A stretch of 50,212 bases of DNA from Phycisphaeraceae bacterium (GTDB lineage: Bacteria > Planctomycetota > Phycisphaerae > Phycisphaerales > Zrk34), in the NCBI GenBank assembly GCA_028282685.1, contig JANQHK010000107.1:1-50212 (forward strand), written 5' to 3'. Positions 25,266 to 34,333 of the stretch are shown piece after piece. The stretch's first letter is position 1, and every line of letters starts with the position of its first letter. The notes under the pieces were generated by a model. That model searched no databases and was not told the origin of the DNA. It saw only the letters and a list, made by a program, of their open reading frames with translations. The position numbers and the translations under genes were made by a program.

Positions 25266-26060
25266 TCAGTCCTTCGCGGTTTCCCCGCTCGCATCGGTCT
25301 CGCCGGCCGGTGTGTCGGAGGTTTTGGGCTCGGCGGGAGGAGCCGATTCGCCGGCTTGCGCCTTGGGCTGTGCGGACCCGGGTTTTTCGGCCGCCCTGGG
25401 GCCGCTATCACGTCGGCCTTGCCTCTTGCCGCGTCCCTTGCCGGGACCGCCGCGCCCCCGACCTTTGCCGCCGCGGCCACGATCGCGTTCTTCTTTCGGC
25501 TTGGTGGAGGGTGTTTCCTCACGGATGGTCACGAAAGCGCTGCCCCGCGCCAGCTTTTCATCGACCAGTGTCTCGGGCAATTCGACTTCACGCAGCCGGG
25601 CCACCTCTTCCTTGGACCGCAGGGCGAGCAGGCCCTGCATCGTGGCCTTGCAAAGATTTTTCTGGTTGTTCGAGCCGTAGCTCTTGGTCAGACAGTCGTT
25701 GATTCCGGCCATTTCGAGCACCGCGCGAACGGTGCCGCCGGCGATCACACCGGTACCGGGACTGGCGGGGATCAACCGGACCACCGCCGCACCGAACCGT
25801 CCGGTGACTTCGTGGGGGATGGTGCGCCCCTGCCGGACGATGGTGTGCAGGTTTTTCTTGGCGCTCTTCTGGGCTTTCTCGATGGCGGCGGGAACACCGG
25901 GCGCCTTGCCGTAACCCAGGGCAATCTGTCCGTTGCGATCACCGACGGCGACGAGGGCTCCGAAGCTGAAGCGGCGTCCACCCTTGACGGTGGCGGCGGT
26001 TCGGTAGATGCCGATCGTCGGCGATTCCAGTGATCCGGTTTCTTCGAGCATTTCTGCCAT
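25266..26060 (-). CDS. rpsE: 30S ribosomal protein S5 with RG-rich C-terminal extension
   Basis: A 264-residue protein. Residues 1-180 are S5 (TAATVKGGRRFSFGALVAVG, NLHTIVRQGRTIPHEVTGRF, IPASPGTGVIAGGTVRAVLE). The remaining 84 residues begin with an Arg/Gly-rich block (RGRGGKGRGRGGPGKGRGKR) and continue as a Pro/Ala/Glu/Lys segment. E. coli S5 is 167 residues. RG repeats usually bind RNA, so the extension may contact rRNA or mRNA near the entry site; that is inference. Confidence 0.96.
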   Translation of the reverse strand: MAEMLEETGSLESPTIGIYRTAATVKGGRRFSFGALVAVGDRNGQIALGYGKAPGVPAAIEKAQKSAKKNLHTIVRQGRTIPHEVTGRFGAAVVRLIPASPGTGVIAGGTVRAVLEMAGINDCLTKSYGSNNQKNLCKATMQGLLALRSKEEVARLREVELPETLVDEKLARGSAFVTIREETPSTKPKEERDRGRGGKGRGRGGPGKGRGKRQGRRDSGPRAAEKPGSAQPKAQAGESAPPAEPKTSDTPAGETDASGETAKD

Positions 26061-26099
26061 ATCTGAATCCCATCTGTTGCGGGCGCGAAGGCCTGGGGT

Positions 26100-26450
26100 T
26101 TAGAACTTGAGTCCGGCCTCCCGCGCTGCATCGGCCAACGCCTTGATGCGGCCGTGGTACTTGTATCCGTTGCGATCGAAGCAAACGGCCTGAACGCCGG
26201 CTTTCCTGGCGCTCTCGGCCACGGTTTTCCCGACCTTGGCGGCGGCCTGGATACCGCTGCCGTCGTCTTGCTTGAGGGAATTGGCGGACGCGAGGGTTTT
26301 TCCGAGGACGTCGTTGACCACCTGGGCGTAAATCTGCTTGTTGGAGCGGAAGACGGTCAGCCGGGGCTGATCGGGCGTTCCGAGCAGTTTTTTGCGCAGG
26401 CCGCGTTTGCGGCGGATGCGTCGGGCGGTTTTGAGCTTGTTCTTATCCAT
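26100..26450 (-). CDS. rplR: 50S ribosomal protein L18
   Basis: A 116-residue L18: basic start [31 protein letters not shown], and the 5S-binding end [20 protein letters not shown]. It anchors 5S rRNA in the central protuberance. Order rplF-rplR-rpsE is standard. Confidence 0.97.
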   Translation of the reverse strand: MDKNKLKTARRIRRKRGLRKKLLGTPDQPRLTVFRSNKQIYAQVVNDVLGKTLASANSLKQDDGSGIQAAAKVGKTVAESARKAGVQAVCFDRNGYKYHGRIKALADAAREAGLKF

Positions 26451-26471
26451 CGCAATCGATCCGTATTGAAA

Positions 26472-27017
26472 TTACGCGCCGCCGCTGGCGAACGCCTTAC
26501 CTTCCTTCTTGACCAACACCTCGTCGGCGTACTTGATGCCCTTGTGGTTGTAGGGCTCGGGTATGCGCTGGGAGCGGGTGCGCGCCGCGAACTCGCCGAC
26601 GGCCTGCTTGTCGATGCCTTCGACGCTGATCTTGTTGCCCTGGACATTCACTTCAACGCCCATGGGAATTTCCAGGACGCGCGTGTCGGCGTAGCCGATG
26701 TTGAGCTTGAGCTGCCGTCCCTGGACCTGGGCGTTCCAACCCACGCCGTTGATCTCCAGTTCCTTCTTGTAACCTTGCGTCACGCCGACCACCATGTTCT
26801 GGATCAGCGCGCGGGTCAGGCCGTGGAAGGCACGGGAGGCCTTGGCGTCATTGCGGCGGGTCACCAGGACCTGCTTGTCCTCGACGGCGACTTCGACCTC
26901 GGGGCGGTGGTCCATGGTCAGCGTGCCTTTGGGGCCCTGAACGGTGACGGTGCGCCCGTTGAGGGTGACGTTCACCCCGCCGGGAATGTCGATCGGAGTT
27001 TTACCAATGCGGCTCAT
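26472..27017 (-). CDS. rplF: 50S ribosomal protein L6
   Basis: A 181-residue L6 with two tandem repeats of the family fold. It begins MSRIGKTPIDIPGGVNVTLN and ends with the signature QRIPEPYNHKGIKYADEVL. It lies near the GTPase-associated centre. AAGGATTG precedes the ATG. Confidence 0.98.
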   Translation of the reverse strand: MSRIGKTPIDIPGGVNVTLNGRTVTVQGPKGTLTMDHRPEVEVAVEDKQVLVTRRNDAKASRAFHGLTRALIQNMVVGVTQGYKKELEINGVGWNAQVQGRQLKLNIGYADTRVLEIPMGVEVNVQGNKISVEGIDKQAVGEFAARTRSQRIPEPYNHKGIKYADEVLVKKEGKAFASGGA

Positions 27018-27057
27018 CGTTCAATCCTTCTGGCGGGTCACAGGCCCGCCGGTGGGT

Positions 27058-27456
27058 TTACTCAACGGTGCAGAGCAACTCGCCTCCGACTTTCTGATCG
27101 CGGCACTGCCGATCGGACAGGATGCCGGAACTGGTGGAAACAATGGCGATGCCCAGGCCGGCCATGGGACGGGGCAACTCCTCGACGCCGTTGTAAACAC
27201 GTCGACCGGGCCGGGAGACGCGATCGAGGTGATGAATGATCTGCTCACCGCGCGGACCGTACTTCAGGGCGATTCGCAGTTGGCCCTGTCGGCCGTCGTC
27301 GATCGAATCGAAATCGCTGATGTAGCCCTCGCGTTTAAGGACCTCGGCGATGCCGGTGCAGACCTTGGAGCGCTTGACCACAACGTGGCGGGCGCGGTTG
27401 CGTGCGGCGTTGCGTATCCGCGTGAGCATGTCGGCGATGGGGTCGCTCATGGACAT
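27058..27456 (-). CDS. rpsH: 30S ribosomal protein S8
   Basis: A 132-residue S8 (SDPIADMLTRIRNAARNR, ending GLGIAIVSTSSGILSDRQCR and GGELLCTVE). In many bacteria it represses this operon by binding its own mRNA. Three ATGs are close together. 27456 is chosen because GGAG stands nine bases before it; 27450 is also possible. Confidence 0.97.
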   Translation of the reverse strand: MSMSDPIADMLTRIRNAARNRARHVVVKRSKVCTGIAEVLKREGYISDFDSIDDGRQGQLRIALKYGPRGEQIIHHLDRVSRPGRRVYNGVEELPRPMAGLGIAIVSTSSGILSDRQCRDQKVGGELLCTVE

Positions 27457-27507
27457 TCGTCGTATCTCCATCGGGCCGGGCTGGTGTTCATCCCGGCGCC
27501 GCTGCGG

Positions 27508-27777
27508 TTACCAGCTGGACTTTTTCATCCCGGGAATCTTGCCTTCCAGGGCGAGTTTACGGAGCATGATTCGGCTGATCTTCAACTTGCGGTACACACC
27601 GCGGGTGCGCCCGGTCAGAGCACACATGTTGCGGACGCGCGTGGGGCTGGCGTCGCGCGGCAGGCGCGCCAGGGCCGCATAATCCCCGCTCTTCTTCAAC
27701 TCCTCGCGGAGCTTGCGGTGCTTGTCCACCGTTCGGCGGACGCGATTCATGCGTTCAAAGGTCGATTTACTGGCCAT
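27508..27777 (-). CDS. rpsN: 30S ribosomal protein S14, zinc-free long form
   Basis: An 89-residue S14 with [40 protein letters not shown] and the conserved end [21 protein letters not shown] (as landmark near residues 69-89). It has no paired CxxC motifs, so it is the zinc-independent form. ATG 27777 follows GGAGAA. Confidence 0.97.
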   Translation of the reverse strand: MASKSTFERMNRVRRTVDKHRKLREELKKSGDYAALARLPRDASPTRVRNMCALTGRTRGVYRKLKISRIMLRKLALEGKIPGMKKSSW

Positions 27778-27799
27778 GAATGTTCTCCGGCAGTTCCGA

Positions 27800-28369
27800 T
27801 CAGGCCGCCTGCTCCTCGCGCTGGAACGGCATGCCCAACTCCGCCAACACGAACTGCGATTTTTCCGGGTCCGAATTGGCAAAGACGATATTGATGTTCA
27901 TGCCGTGCGCGTACTGCGCTTCGGCCATGTTGATTTCAGGGAAGATGCCCTGCTCGGTGACGCCGAGCGAATAATTGCCGGCCTTGTCGAAGCTGGTGGT
28001 TTTCAGGCCACGGAAGTCCTTGACGCGCGGGATCGCCAGGTGGATCAGACGCTCGAGAAACTCCCACATGCGCTGGCCCCGCAGGGTGACCATGGCGTGA
28101 GTGGGATAGCCCTCGCGCACCTTGAAGTTCGCCACGGACTTGCGCGCCTTGATGATGACCGGCTTCTGGCCGCTGATGGCGGTGAGGTCGGCCAAAACCT
28201 GATCCATCACGTGCGACTTGACCTTGGTGCCGTCCAATTCCTTACCCATGCCGACGTTCAGGACCACCTTTTCCACCTGGGGCAGGGCATGGGGATTGGT
28301 CAGGCCGAACTTCTCGGCGACCTTGGCTTTGATTTGACTGTCGAACTGTTGCTTGAAATTCGGGATCAT
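27800..28369 (-). CDS. rplE: 50S ribosomal protein L5
   Basis: A 189-residue L5 ([56 protein letters not shown]). It binds 5S rRNA and forms an inter-subunit bridge. ATG 28369 is preferred over an upstream TTG at 28381 because it matches the family start. Confidence 0.97.
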   Translation of the reverse strand: MIPNFKQQFDSQIKAKVAEKFGLTNPHALPQVEKVVLNVGMGKELDGTKVKSHVMDQVLADLTAISGQKPVIIKARKSVANFKVREGYPTHAMVTLRGQRMWEFLERLIHLAIPRVKDFRGLKTTSFDKAGNYSLGVTEQGIFPEINMAEAQYAHGMNINIVFANSDPEKSQFVLAELGMPFQREEQAA

Positions 28370-28411
28370 GTCGAAACCCAACGTTTATCTGGCGGGCACC
28401 GGCCCGGGGGA

Positions 28412-28750
28412 TTACTTTTTCGCCTTTTTCAGGACGCTCAGTTCATCGCCGCCGCGCACGGCCACGCGGACCTTGCTGCCATCGTCACGCCGATCAAACC
28501 GCACGCGTGTGGGCTTGCCGGTCGAGGGGCTGATCGGCTGCACGTTGGAGATGTGGATGGACATCTCGCGGCTGATCCGCCCGCCCTGGGGATTTTTCTG
28601 GGAAGGGCGCACGTGCCTCTGCCGCACGTTGACGCCTTCCACGATCACGCGGCCCTCGTCGGGAATCACTTTGAGCACACGACCGGTTTTGCCGCGGTCG
28701 TTTCCGGCGATGACCTGAACGAGGTCGCCTTGTCTTACGTGTAAAGCCAT
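28412..28750 (-). CDS. rplX: 50S ribosomal protein L24
   Basis: A 112-residue protein with the KOW motif QGDLVQVIAGNDRGKTGRVL near the N-terminus and GRISREMSIHISNV. It starts 50S assembly and lies at the tunnel exit. The 39-bp gap before it contains a 10-bp direct repeat that includes AGGACT. Confidence 0.97.
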   Translation of the reverse strand: MALHVRQGDLVQVIAGNDRGKTGRVLKVIPDEGRVIVEGVNVRQRHVRPSQKNPQGGRISREMSIHISNVQPISPSTGKPTRVRFDRRDDGSKVRVAVRGGDELSVLKKAKK

Positions 28751-28757
28751 GACGATA

Positions 28758-28781
28758 AGTCCTGAGTCTTGAGTCCTGAGT
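28758..28781 (+). repeat. 10-bp direct repeat in the rplN-rplX gap
   Basis: AGTCCTGAGT occurs at 28758-28767 and 28772-28781, four bases apart. On the coding (minus) strand each copy presents AGGACT, so the copy nearer rplX may serve as its ribosome binding site. It looks like a short slippage duplication. Confidence 0.6.
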
Positions 28782-28789
28782 GCGGATCG

Positions 28790-29176
28790 TCAGATGACCT
28801 CCGAGGCCAGGGAGACGATCTTCATGTAATTCTGCTCACGCAGTTCACGGGCGACGGCGCCGAAGATGCGCGTGCCCTTGGGGTTGCCTTCGGGATCGAT
28901 GATGACGACGGCGTTGCGGTCGAAGCGGACGAAGCTGCCATCGGGTCGGCGCGTCGGGTGCTTGGTCCGGACGACGACGGCGGTGCAAATCTGGTGTTCC
29001 TTGACTTCGCCGTTGGGCAGGGCCTTTTTGATGGTGACGATGACGCGATCGCCGACGCCGGCGGATTTACGCGTGAACTTGCCGCTGCCGGTCGAACCGC
29101 CGAGGACGCGGATGATCTGTGCGATCTTGGCGCCGGTGTTGTCGGCCACATCAACTCTGGATTCCTGTTGGATCAT
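28790..29176 (-). CDS. rplN: 50S ribosomal protein L14
   Basis: A 128-residue L14, [20 protein letters not shown], with [15 protein letters not shown] and the closing [20 protein letters not shown]. It lies on the 50S face that contacts the 30S. It follows rpsQ by 19 bp in the standard order. Confidence 0.98.
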   Translation of the reverse strand: MIQQESRVDVADNTGAKIAQIIRVLGGSTGSGKFTRKSAGVGDRVIVTIKKALPNGEVKEHQICTAVVVRTKHPTRRPDGSFVRFDRNAVVIIDPEGNPKGTRIFGAVARELREQNYMKIVSLASEVI

Positions 29177-29195
29177 GACGTTCGCACCTGGCGGT

Positions 29196-29498
29196 TCAGG
29201 CCGGGCCTCCCGGGGCGCGCTCGATCACACGGACCAGCCGCCAGCTCTTGGTTTTGCTGATGGGCCGACAGGGGACGATTTCGACGGTGTCGCCCTGCCG
29301 GGAATCGTTGCTTTCATCGTGCACCTGGAACATCGACCGCTGCTTGATGAACTTGCCATACTTGGGATGCTTGATCTGGTACGTGGCGACGACCTTGCGC
29401 GACTTGTCGCGCTTGTCGGAGACGACCACGCCGACGCGCACGCCCTTGATGGCTTTGCGCTCGGTGGAGGCGGCGGTGGTGGGACCGGGTGTTGTCAT
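29196..29498 (-). CDS. rpsQ: 30S ribosomal protein S17
   Basis: A 100-residue OB-fold protein. The core [40 protein letters not shown] is S17. The N-terminal 18 residues are a Thr/Pro/Ala extension. The start overlaps the rpmC stop by four bases (ATGA), so the two are translationally coupled. Confidence 0.97.
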   Translation of the reverse strand: MTTPGPTTAASTERKAIKGVRVGVVVSDKRDKSRKVVATYQIKHPKYGKFIKQRSMFQVHDESNDSRQGDTVEIVPCRPISKTKSWRLVRVIERAPGGPA

Positions 29499-29710
29499 GA
29501 GGATTTACCTTCGGCCTGCTCGGCCAGTTGCCGGGCACGCTGCTCGGTGAGCAGACGGGCAATGTCGCGCCGGGTCTTGGACAGTTGGGTCGGGTCTTCC
29601 AGTTTTTCGGTGACCGCCTGGCTCTTCAGGTCGTACAGATGGCGGCGGAGGCGCTGCACTTCCACGCTCACCTCCTCGTCGCTCAGTTTGTGTGACTCTT
29701 CGGCTTTCAT
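29495..29710 (-). CDS. rpmC: 50S ribosomal protein L29
   Basis: A 71-residue two-helix protein (LSDEEVSVEVQRLRRHLYDL, DPTQLSKTRRDIARLLTEQR) typical of L29, which forms part of the exit-tunnel docking site for SRP and trigger factor. It overlaps rpsQ. Confidence 0.96.
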   Translation of the reverse strand: MKAEESHKLSDEEVSVEVQRLRRHLYDLKSQAVTEKLEDPTQLSKTRRDIARLLTEQRARQLAEQAEGKSS

Positions 29711-29740
29711 CGTGACGGTCCTTTCACTGGCTCGTCGGCC

Positions 29741-30160
29741 TTACATGCCGTGACGGCGTTCGACCAAACGGACGCGGAAGGGCATCTTGTGGGCGATGCG
29801 GTTCAGCGCCTGCTTGGCGATGTTCTGCGGGACGCCGGCAATCTCGTAGAGAATCGTGCCGGGCTTGACCACGGCGGCCCAGTACTCGGTTTCGGCCTTG
29901 CCCTTGCCCATGCGGGTTTCCAGCGGCTTCTTGGAAATCGGCTTGTCGGGGAAGACGCGGATGAAAATCTTGCCCTCGCGGCGGAGGAAGTGCGTGGCGG
30001 CGATACGACCGGCTTCGATCTGCCGCGCCGTCAGCCAGCCGTTCTCCAAACACTGCAATCCGTATTCGCCGAAGGCGACGTAATTGCCCCGCGTGGCGTT
30101 GCGGTTTTTCACGCGACGCATCTGCTTACGATGCTTGACGCGTTTGGGCATAATGGGCAT
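29741..30160 (-). CDS. rplP: 50S ribosomal protein L16
   Basis: A 139-residue L16 (MPIMPKRVKHRKQMRRVKNR, FGEYGLQCLENGWLTARQIE, IRVFPDKPISKKPLETRMGK). It is essential for A-site tRNA positioning. AAGGAG lies eight bases before the ATG at 30160, which decides this start over the ATG at 30151. Confidence 0.98.
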   Translation of the reverse strand: MPIMPKRVKHRKQMRRVKNRNATRGNYVAFGEYGLQCLENGWLTARQIEAGRIAATHFLRREGKIFIRVFPDKPISKKPLETRMGKGKAETEYWAAVVKPGTILYEIAGVPQNIAKQALNRIAHKMPFRVRLVERRHGM

Positions 30161-30205
30161 GGCAACGGCTCCTTACCCGGCTCACGCGGCCGGTTTCATT
30201 TCAAC

Positions 30206-30910
30206 TCAGTGACGACCTCGGGCACGCGGGCGAGCGCCGGCGGCGCGGCTGAACTCTTCGCCTTCGCCGATCTGCTCGTACATGCCCTTGTAAATCCACA
30301 CCTTGATCCCGATCACCCCGTACGTCGTGTTGCTCTCGGTAAAACCGTAATCCACGTTGGCCTGGAGCGTCTGCAGGGGAATCGAACCGAGGCGGATGGT
30401 TTCCTTGCGACCCATGTCGGCTCCGCCCAGCCGGCCGGAAATCTGAATCTTCACTCCCTTGGCGCCAGCGCCCATGGCCGAATCGGCCCGCTGCTTGAGC
30501 ACGCGGCGGAAACCGGCACGCTTCTTGAGCTGTTCGGCGATCGACTCGGCGATCAATTTGGAATCCAGGTCCGGGTCCTTCACTTCCACGATGTTGATCA
30601 CGACCTTTCGGCCGGTCAGTTTCTGCAGGTCGCCGGTCAACTGGTCGACCTCGGCGCCCTTGGGTCCGATGACCAGGCCCGGCCGGGCCGTCCGCAGGAT
30701 CACCTTCAACTCCTCGCGGGTGCGCTCGATGGAGATATCGCTGACGGCGGCGAAGGGCGGCGTGCGGTTCAGTCGCTGGTCGACGAACTTGCGGATCTTC
30801 TGATCCTCCACCAGCAACTCGCCGTAGAGCAACTTGGGCGCGTACCAGCGACTCTTGTGCGCTTCGGTGATGCCGACTCGGAACCCGAATGGATGCGTTT
30901 TCTGGCCCAT
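30206..30910 (-). CDS. rpsC: 30S ribosomal protein S3
   Basis: A 234-residue S3. It has the KH domain with VIGPKGAEVDQLTGDLQKLT (GxxG loop) and the C-terminal domain IQISGRLGGADMGRKETIRL. It shapes the mRNA entry helicase site. The C-terminus is Arg/Ala-rich. The start is 2 bp after the rplV stop. Confidence 0.98.
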   Translation of the reverse strand: MGQKTHPFGFRVGITEAHKSRWYAPKLLYGELLVEDQKIRKFVDQRLNRTPPFAAVSDISIERTREELKVILRTARPGLVIGPKGAEVDQLTGDLQKLTGRKVVINIVEVKDPDLDSKLIAESIAEQLKKRAGFRRVLKQRADSAMGAGAKGVKIQISGRLGGADMGRKETIRLGSIPLQTLQANVDYGFTESNTTYGVIGIKVWIYKGMYEQIGEGEEFSRAAGARPRARGRH

Positions 30911-30912
30911 GC

Positions 30913-31245
30913 TTATCCTTTTTCATCCACGGCCACGACGATGTGGCTGGTGCGTTTGAGGATCGGATGCGCCCGGCCGCGATCTTTGGGCTGCCAGCGC
31001 TTCATGGTCGGGCCCTCGTCGACGCGGGCCTCGGTGACCACCAGGTTGCGGATATCGGCTTCGGCCTGGTCGGCGTCGGCGACGGCGGCGGCCAATGTCT
31101 TGCGGACCATGATCGCAGCGCGCTTGGTCGAAAACTCCAGGGCGGTCATCGCCTCGTCGACCTGCTTGCCGCGGATCATGTCCACCAACAACCGCGCCTT
31201 GCGCGGGCTGATGCGGGCGAACTTGTAGGTACTGGAAAAAGCCAT
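30913..31245 (-). CDS. rplV: 50S ribosomal protein L22
   Basis: A 110-residue L22 (STYKFARISPRKARLLVDMI, ending PILKRTSHIVVAVDEKG). Its hairpin lines the exit tunnel. ATG 31245 is chosen because GGAG stands nine bases before it; an upstream GTG at 31260 would overlap that site. Confidence 0.97.
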   Translation of the reverse strand: MAFSSTYKFARISPRKARLLVDMIRGKQVDEAMTALEFSTKRAAIMVRKTLAAAVADADQAEADIRNLVVTEARVDEGPTMKRWQPKDRGRAHPILKRTSHIVVAVDEKG

Positions 31246-31269
31246 CTGACGTATCTCCACGCGCGGGCG

Positions 31270-31533
31270 TTACTTGTTCTGGCGGTGTCCTCGGAACGTC
31301 CGCGTCGGGCTGAACTCACCCAGTTTGTGTCCGACCATGTCTTCGGTGACGAACACGTCGATGAAGGTCTTGCCGTTGTGGACCTGAAAAGTATGTCCGA
31401 CAAATTCGGGCACGATCGTGCAGGCGCGGGCCCAGGTCTTCAACGGGCGTTTGGCGTTGTTCTCGTTGAGCTGGTCGACCTTGCGGTAGAGCTTCTCGTT
31501 GACGAACGGGCCTTTTTTCAAGCTTCGCGACAT
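31270..31533 (-). CDS. rpsS: 30S ribosomal protein S19
   Basis: An 87-residue S19 ([40 protein letters not shown]). It binds 16S rRNA in the head together with S13. The position between rplB and rplV is standard. Confidence 0.98.
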   Translation of the reverse strand: MSRSLKKGPFVNEKLYRKVDQLNENNAKRPLKTWARACTIVPEFVGHTFQVHNGKTFIDVFVTEDMVGHKLGEFSPTRTFRGHRQNK

Positions 31534-31551
31534 CGTGGGTGTTCCTTGCGG

Positions 31552-32409
31552 TTATTTCGGAGCGAAACCATAACGCACGGTCTTGCGGCGACGGATGATC
31601 CGCTTGGTCGAACTCTTCTTGCGATCGCGGGTGCCGCCGCCCTTGGCCGGGACGCCCGTGGGGCTGACCGGAGCGCGTCCGCCCTTGCTGCGTCCTTCCC
31701 CGCCGCCCAGGGGGTGAGCATGGTGGCTCATCGCCATGCCGCGCACCGTCGGACGGACACCCAGCCAACGTTTGCGGCCGGCCTTGCCGAGCTTCACCAG
31801 ACCGTGGTCGGTGTTGCCGACCTGGCCGATCGTGGCCCGGCACTGCAGGTGGACCTGTCGGATTTCGCCGCTGGGCAGAACCAGCGTGGCCCACTTGCCT
31901 TCCTTGTTGGTCAGGCGGATGGCCGAACCGGCGGAGCGGCCCATCTGCCCGCCGCGACCGGGTTGCAGTTCCACGTTGTGAACCGTCAGGCCGGCGGGAA
32001 TGTGTTTCAGTTGCATGTTGTTGCCGACCTGGGGCTCGGCCTGCTCGCTGGCCGCCACCACCTGCATACCGTCTTTCAGGCCGACCGGGGCGATGATGTA
32101 GTTGCGCTCGCCGTCTTCGTATTCGATCAGTGCGATGTTGCAGGAGCGGTTGGGATCGTACTCGATGCCGATCACGGTGGCGGTCTGATCCAGTCGCCGG
32201 TTGCGCTTGAAATCGATCACGCGGTAGCGGCGTTTGTGTCCACCGCCGCGGTGCCGGCACGTGATGACACCCTTGTTGTTGCGGCCGCCGGTCTTGCTCA
32301 GCGGCTTGAGCAGCGACTTCTCGGGCGTCTTCTTGGTCACCTCGGAGTAGAGGTTGACCGAAGCATTGCGCCGGCCGGGGGTCGTCGGTTTGTATACGCG
32401 TATGGCCAT
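31552..32409 (-). CDS. rplB: 50S ribosomal protein L2
   Basis: A 285-residue L2, starting [20 protein letters not shown], with the peptidyl-transferase-centre motif [20 protein letters not shown]. The His in [13 protein letters not shown] is conserved. It bridges the subunits and is needed for their association. Confidence 0.98.
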   Translation of the reverse strand: MAIRVYKPTTPGRRNASVNLYSEVTKKTPEKSLLKPLSKTGGRNNKGVITCRHRGGGHKRRYRVIDFKRNRRLDQTATVIGIEYDPNRSCNIALIEYEDGERNYIIAPVGLKDGMQVVAASEQAEPQVGNNMQLKHIPAGLTVHNVELQPGRGGQMGRSAGSAIRLTNKEGKWATLVLPSGEIRQVHLQCRATIGQVGNTDHGLVKLGKAGRKRWLGVRPTVRGMAMSHHAHPLGGGEGRSKGGRAPVSPTGVPAKGGGTRDRKKSSTKRIIRRRKTVRYGFAPK

Positions 32410-32431
32410 GGTTCAATCCGTGGTTCGTAGC

Positions 32432-32710
32432 TCAGAACAGATCGATGCGGTCATCGGGATGCAGTTCCACGATCGCTTTTTTCCAGTCCTTGGTTTTCGC
32501 CGGTCCGAAGCGGGTGCGGCGGTACTTGCCCTTGCGGTTGATGGTGGACACGCCGGTCACGCGGACCTTGTACAGCTCCTGCACGGCGCGGCGGATCATT
32601 TCCTTGTTGGCTTCGGTATGGACTTCAAAGTGATACCGGTTGCGCGCGCCCGATTCCCACGTGCTTTTCTCGGTGATCAGCGGCTTGAGAACGATCTGCG
32701 TGGCGTGCAT
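32432..32710 (-). CDS. rplW: 50S ribosomal protein L23
   Basis: A 92-residue L23 (QIVLKPLITEKSTWESGARN, YHFEVHTEANKEMIRRAVQE). It is the main docking site for trigger factor and SRP at the tunnel exit. The start overlaps the rplD stop by one base (TGATG), which indicates translational coupling. Confidence 0.97.
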   Translation of the reverse strand: MHATQIVLKPLITEKSTWESGARNRYHFEVHTEANKEMIRRAVQELYKVRVTGVSTINRKGKYRRTRFGPAKTKDWKKAIVELHPDDRIDLF

Positions 32711-33363
32711 CAGGCGGCCTCCTGCGGTTGACGGCTCGTCGCGGCCAGGCCGTCGAGGTAGTTCTGCAGCACGTCTTTTTCGACCAGTAAAAAACGCCTC
32801 GACAGGAGGTCGTAGGCGTTGATTTGATCGATCTGGATCGTGGTGATATCGGCGATATTTCGGGCCGACATCGTCACGCCCGGTTTGTCCGCTCCGACAG
32901 CCAGCAGACAGGTGCGGTTGATTTTCAGGGCGTGGAGAATCTCGGCGAAACGGGCGGTCTTGGGCTGGTCGATTCCGAAATCGTCGACGACCCGGATCTC
33001 CTGATCCTGAATCTTGCTGAGCAGGGCGTTGCGGTTGGCCAGGCGGCGCATCTTGACGGGCATGGCCTGGCGGAAGTCGCGGGCGCGTTTGGCGAAGGCG
33101 ACGCCGCCGCCCCGCATCACGTTGGTGCGCACGTTACCGCGTCGGGCGCGTCCGGTGCCCTTCTGGCGGTAGAGCTTGCGTGTGGATCCTTCCTTGTCGC
33201 TGCGTCCGCGGTTGGCCGCCGATCCCTGCCGCCGATTGGCGTGGAACATGACGTACGCCTGCTTGAGCAGCGCAGGGCGTACTTCCCCGCCGAGCAGTTG
33301 CTCGTCGAGTTTCATTTTGCCGGACGTCTGTCCGTCCACAGAATATACAGGTATCTCGATCAT
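32710..33363 (-). CDS. rplD: 50S ribosomal protein L4
   Basis: A 217-residue L4 with the long tunnel loop KLYRQKGTGRARRGNVRTNV and MRGGGVAFAKRARDFRQAMP. In E. coli L4 also represses the S10 operon by attenuation. A 152-bp gap separates it from rplC, unusually long for this position, and AGGTGAAC precedes the ATG. Confidence 0.97.
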   Translation of the reverse strand: MIEIPVYSVDGQTSGKMKLDEQLLGGEVRPALLKQAYVMFHANRRQGSAANRGRSDKEGSTRKLYRQKGTGRARRGNVRTNVMRGGGVAFAKRARDFRQAMPVKMRRLANRNALLSKIQDQEIRVVDDFGIDQPKTARFAEILHALKINRTCLLAVGADKPGVTMSARNIADITTIQIDQINAYDLLSRRFLLVEKDVLQNYLDGLAATSRQPQEAA

Positions 33364-33515
33364 GTCTGTTCACCTGTTCCCGGGTTTGGGGAACGTTTCG
33401 CCGCGTGCAGGCCGACCGTATTCACTGCTTCGGCCGCCCTGCTTGCGACTCGGCTGATTGTCCACACGATGCGGACCAACCGAGTTGTCGTGAGCTCGCA
33501 GTTTCACCAACTGAC

Positions 33516-34199
33516 TTACGAACTCTCGGAGGCGATCCTCGCCTTGCTGCGGTAAAGCCGTATGGCCTCCCGTATCTGCACCAGACCCTGCTTGGGGCCG
33601 GGGATCGGGCCCTTGACCAGAATCAGGTGCTTGTCCTTGTCGATCTCGATCACGTCCAGACTACGCAGGGTGACGCGTTCGTCGCCCATGTGCCCGGCCA
33701 TCTTCTTGCCCTTCTTTACACCGCCGGCCTTACCGGCGTTGACGGCGTGGGCGTTGATCGAACCGGCCGAGCGGTGCTTGCGCTCCACGCCGTGGCTGGC
33801 CAGTTGGCCCTTGAAGCCGTGGCGTTTCATCACGCCCTGAAAACCCTTGCCCTTGCTCGTGCCGATCACGTCAACGAACTTCACCGATTCGAACACGTCC
33901 ACATTGAGTTCCTGGCCGAGTTCGTAGTTCTCCAACTCCGACTCGTCGACGCGAAACTCGCGGTGGTGCCGCTTGGCCGTCAGTCCGGCCTGGTGGTCGT
34001 GGCCGATCACCGGGCGGGTCGAACGCCGGGGCTTGATGTCCTCGAAAGCGATCTGCACCGCGGCGTATCCGTCTTTGTCCGGCGTCTTGATCTGGCTGAC
34101 GTAGCAAGGCCCGGCCTGAATCACGGTGACCGGCACCTGCATGTCGCCCCGGTAGACGCGCGTCATTCCCAGTTTTTTGCCAATGAGCGAAGCGGCCAT
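33516..34199 (-). CDS. rplC: 50S ribosomal protein L3
   Basis: A 227-residue L3 (MAASLIGKKLGMTRVYRGDM, GTSKGKGFQGVMKRHGFKG, KKMAGHMGDERVTLRSLDVI). It reaches the peptidyl transferase centre. GGAGG lies eight bases before the ATG. A 134-bp gap with a GGCGG/CCGCC hairpin separates it from rpsJ and could hold a regulatory site. Confidence 0.98.
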   Translation of the reverse strand: MAASLIGKKLGMTRVYRGDMQVPVTVIQAGPCYVSQIKTPDKDGYAAVQIAFEDIKPRRSTRPVIGHDHQAGLTAKRHHREFRVDESELENYELGQELNVDVFESVKFVDVIGTSKGKGFQGVMKRHGFKGQLASHGVERKHRSAGSINAHAVNAGKAGGVKKGKKMAGHMGDERVTLRSLDVIEIDKDKHLILVKGPIPGPKQGLVQIREAIRLYRSKARIASESS

Positions 34200-34333
34200 C
34201 GAATCGAACCTCCCGGGGTGCTGCGTTCTTGCCGTGCAGAGGAACCCTGCCCCGTTTGATTGTTTGCGGGAAATGCCCCGCTGATCACCGGCGGATGGCT
34301 ACCCGCCGTTCTTTCCAGCCGCGCGACTCCGTG

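Noticed and set aside
28758-28781. 10-bp direct repeat as a regulatory operator
   Set aside because: It is short, lies in a small gap and is explained by a duplicated Shine-Dalgarno-like sequence; kept only as a repeat.
30889-32430. 513-residue plus-strand frame opposite rplV-rpsS-rplB
   Set aside because: Antisense shadow of three unmistakable ribosomal protein genes.
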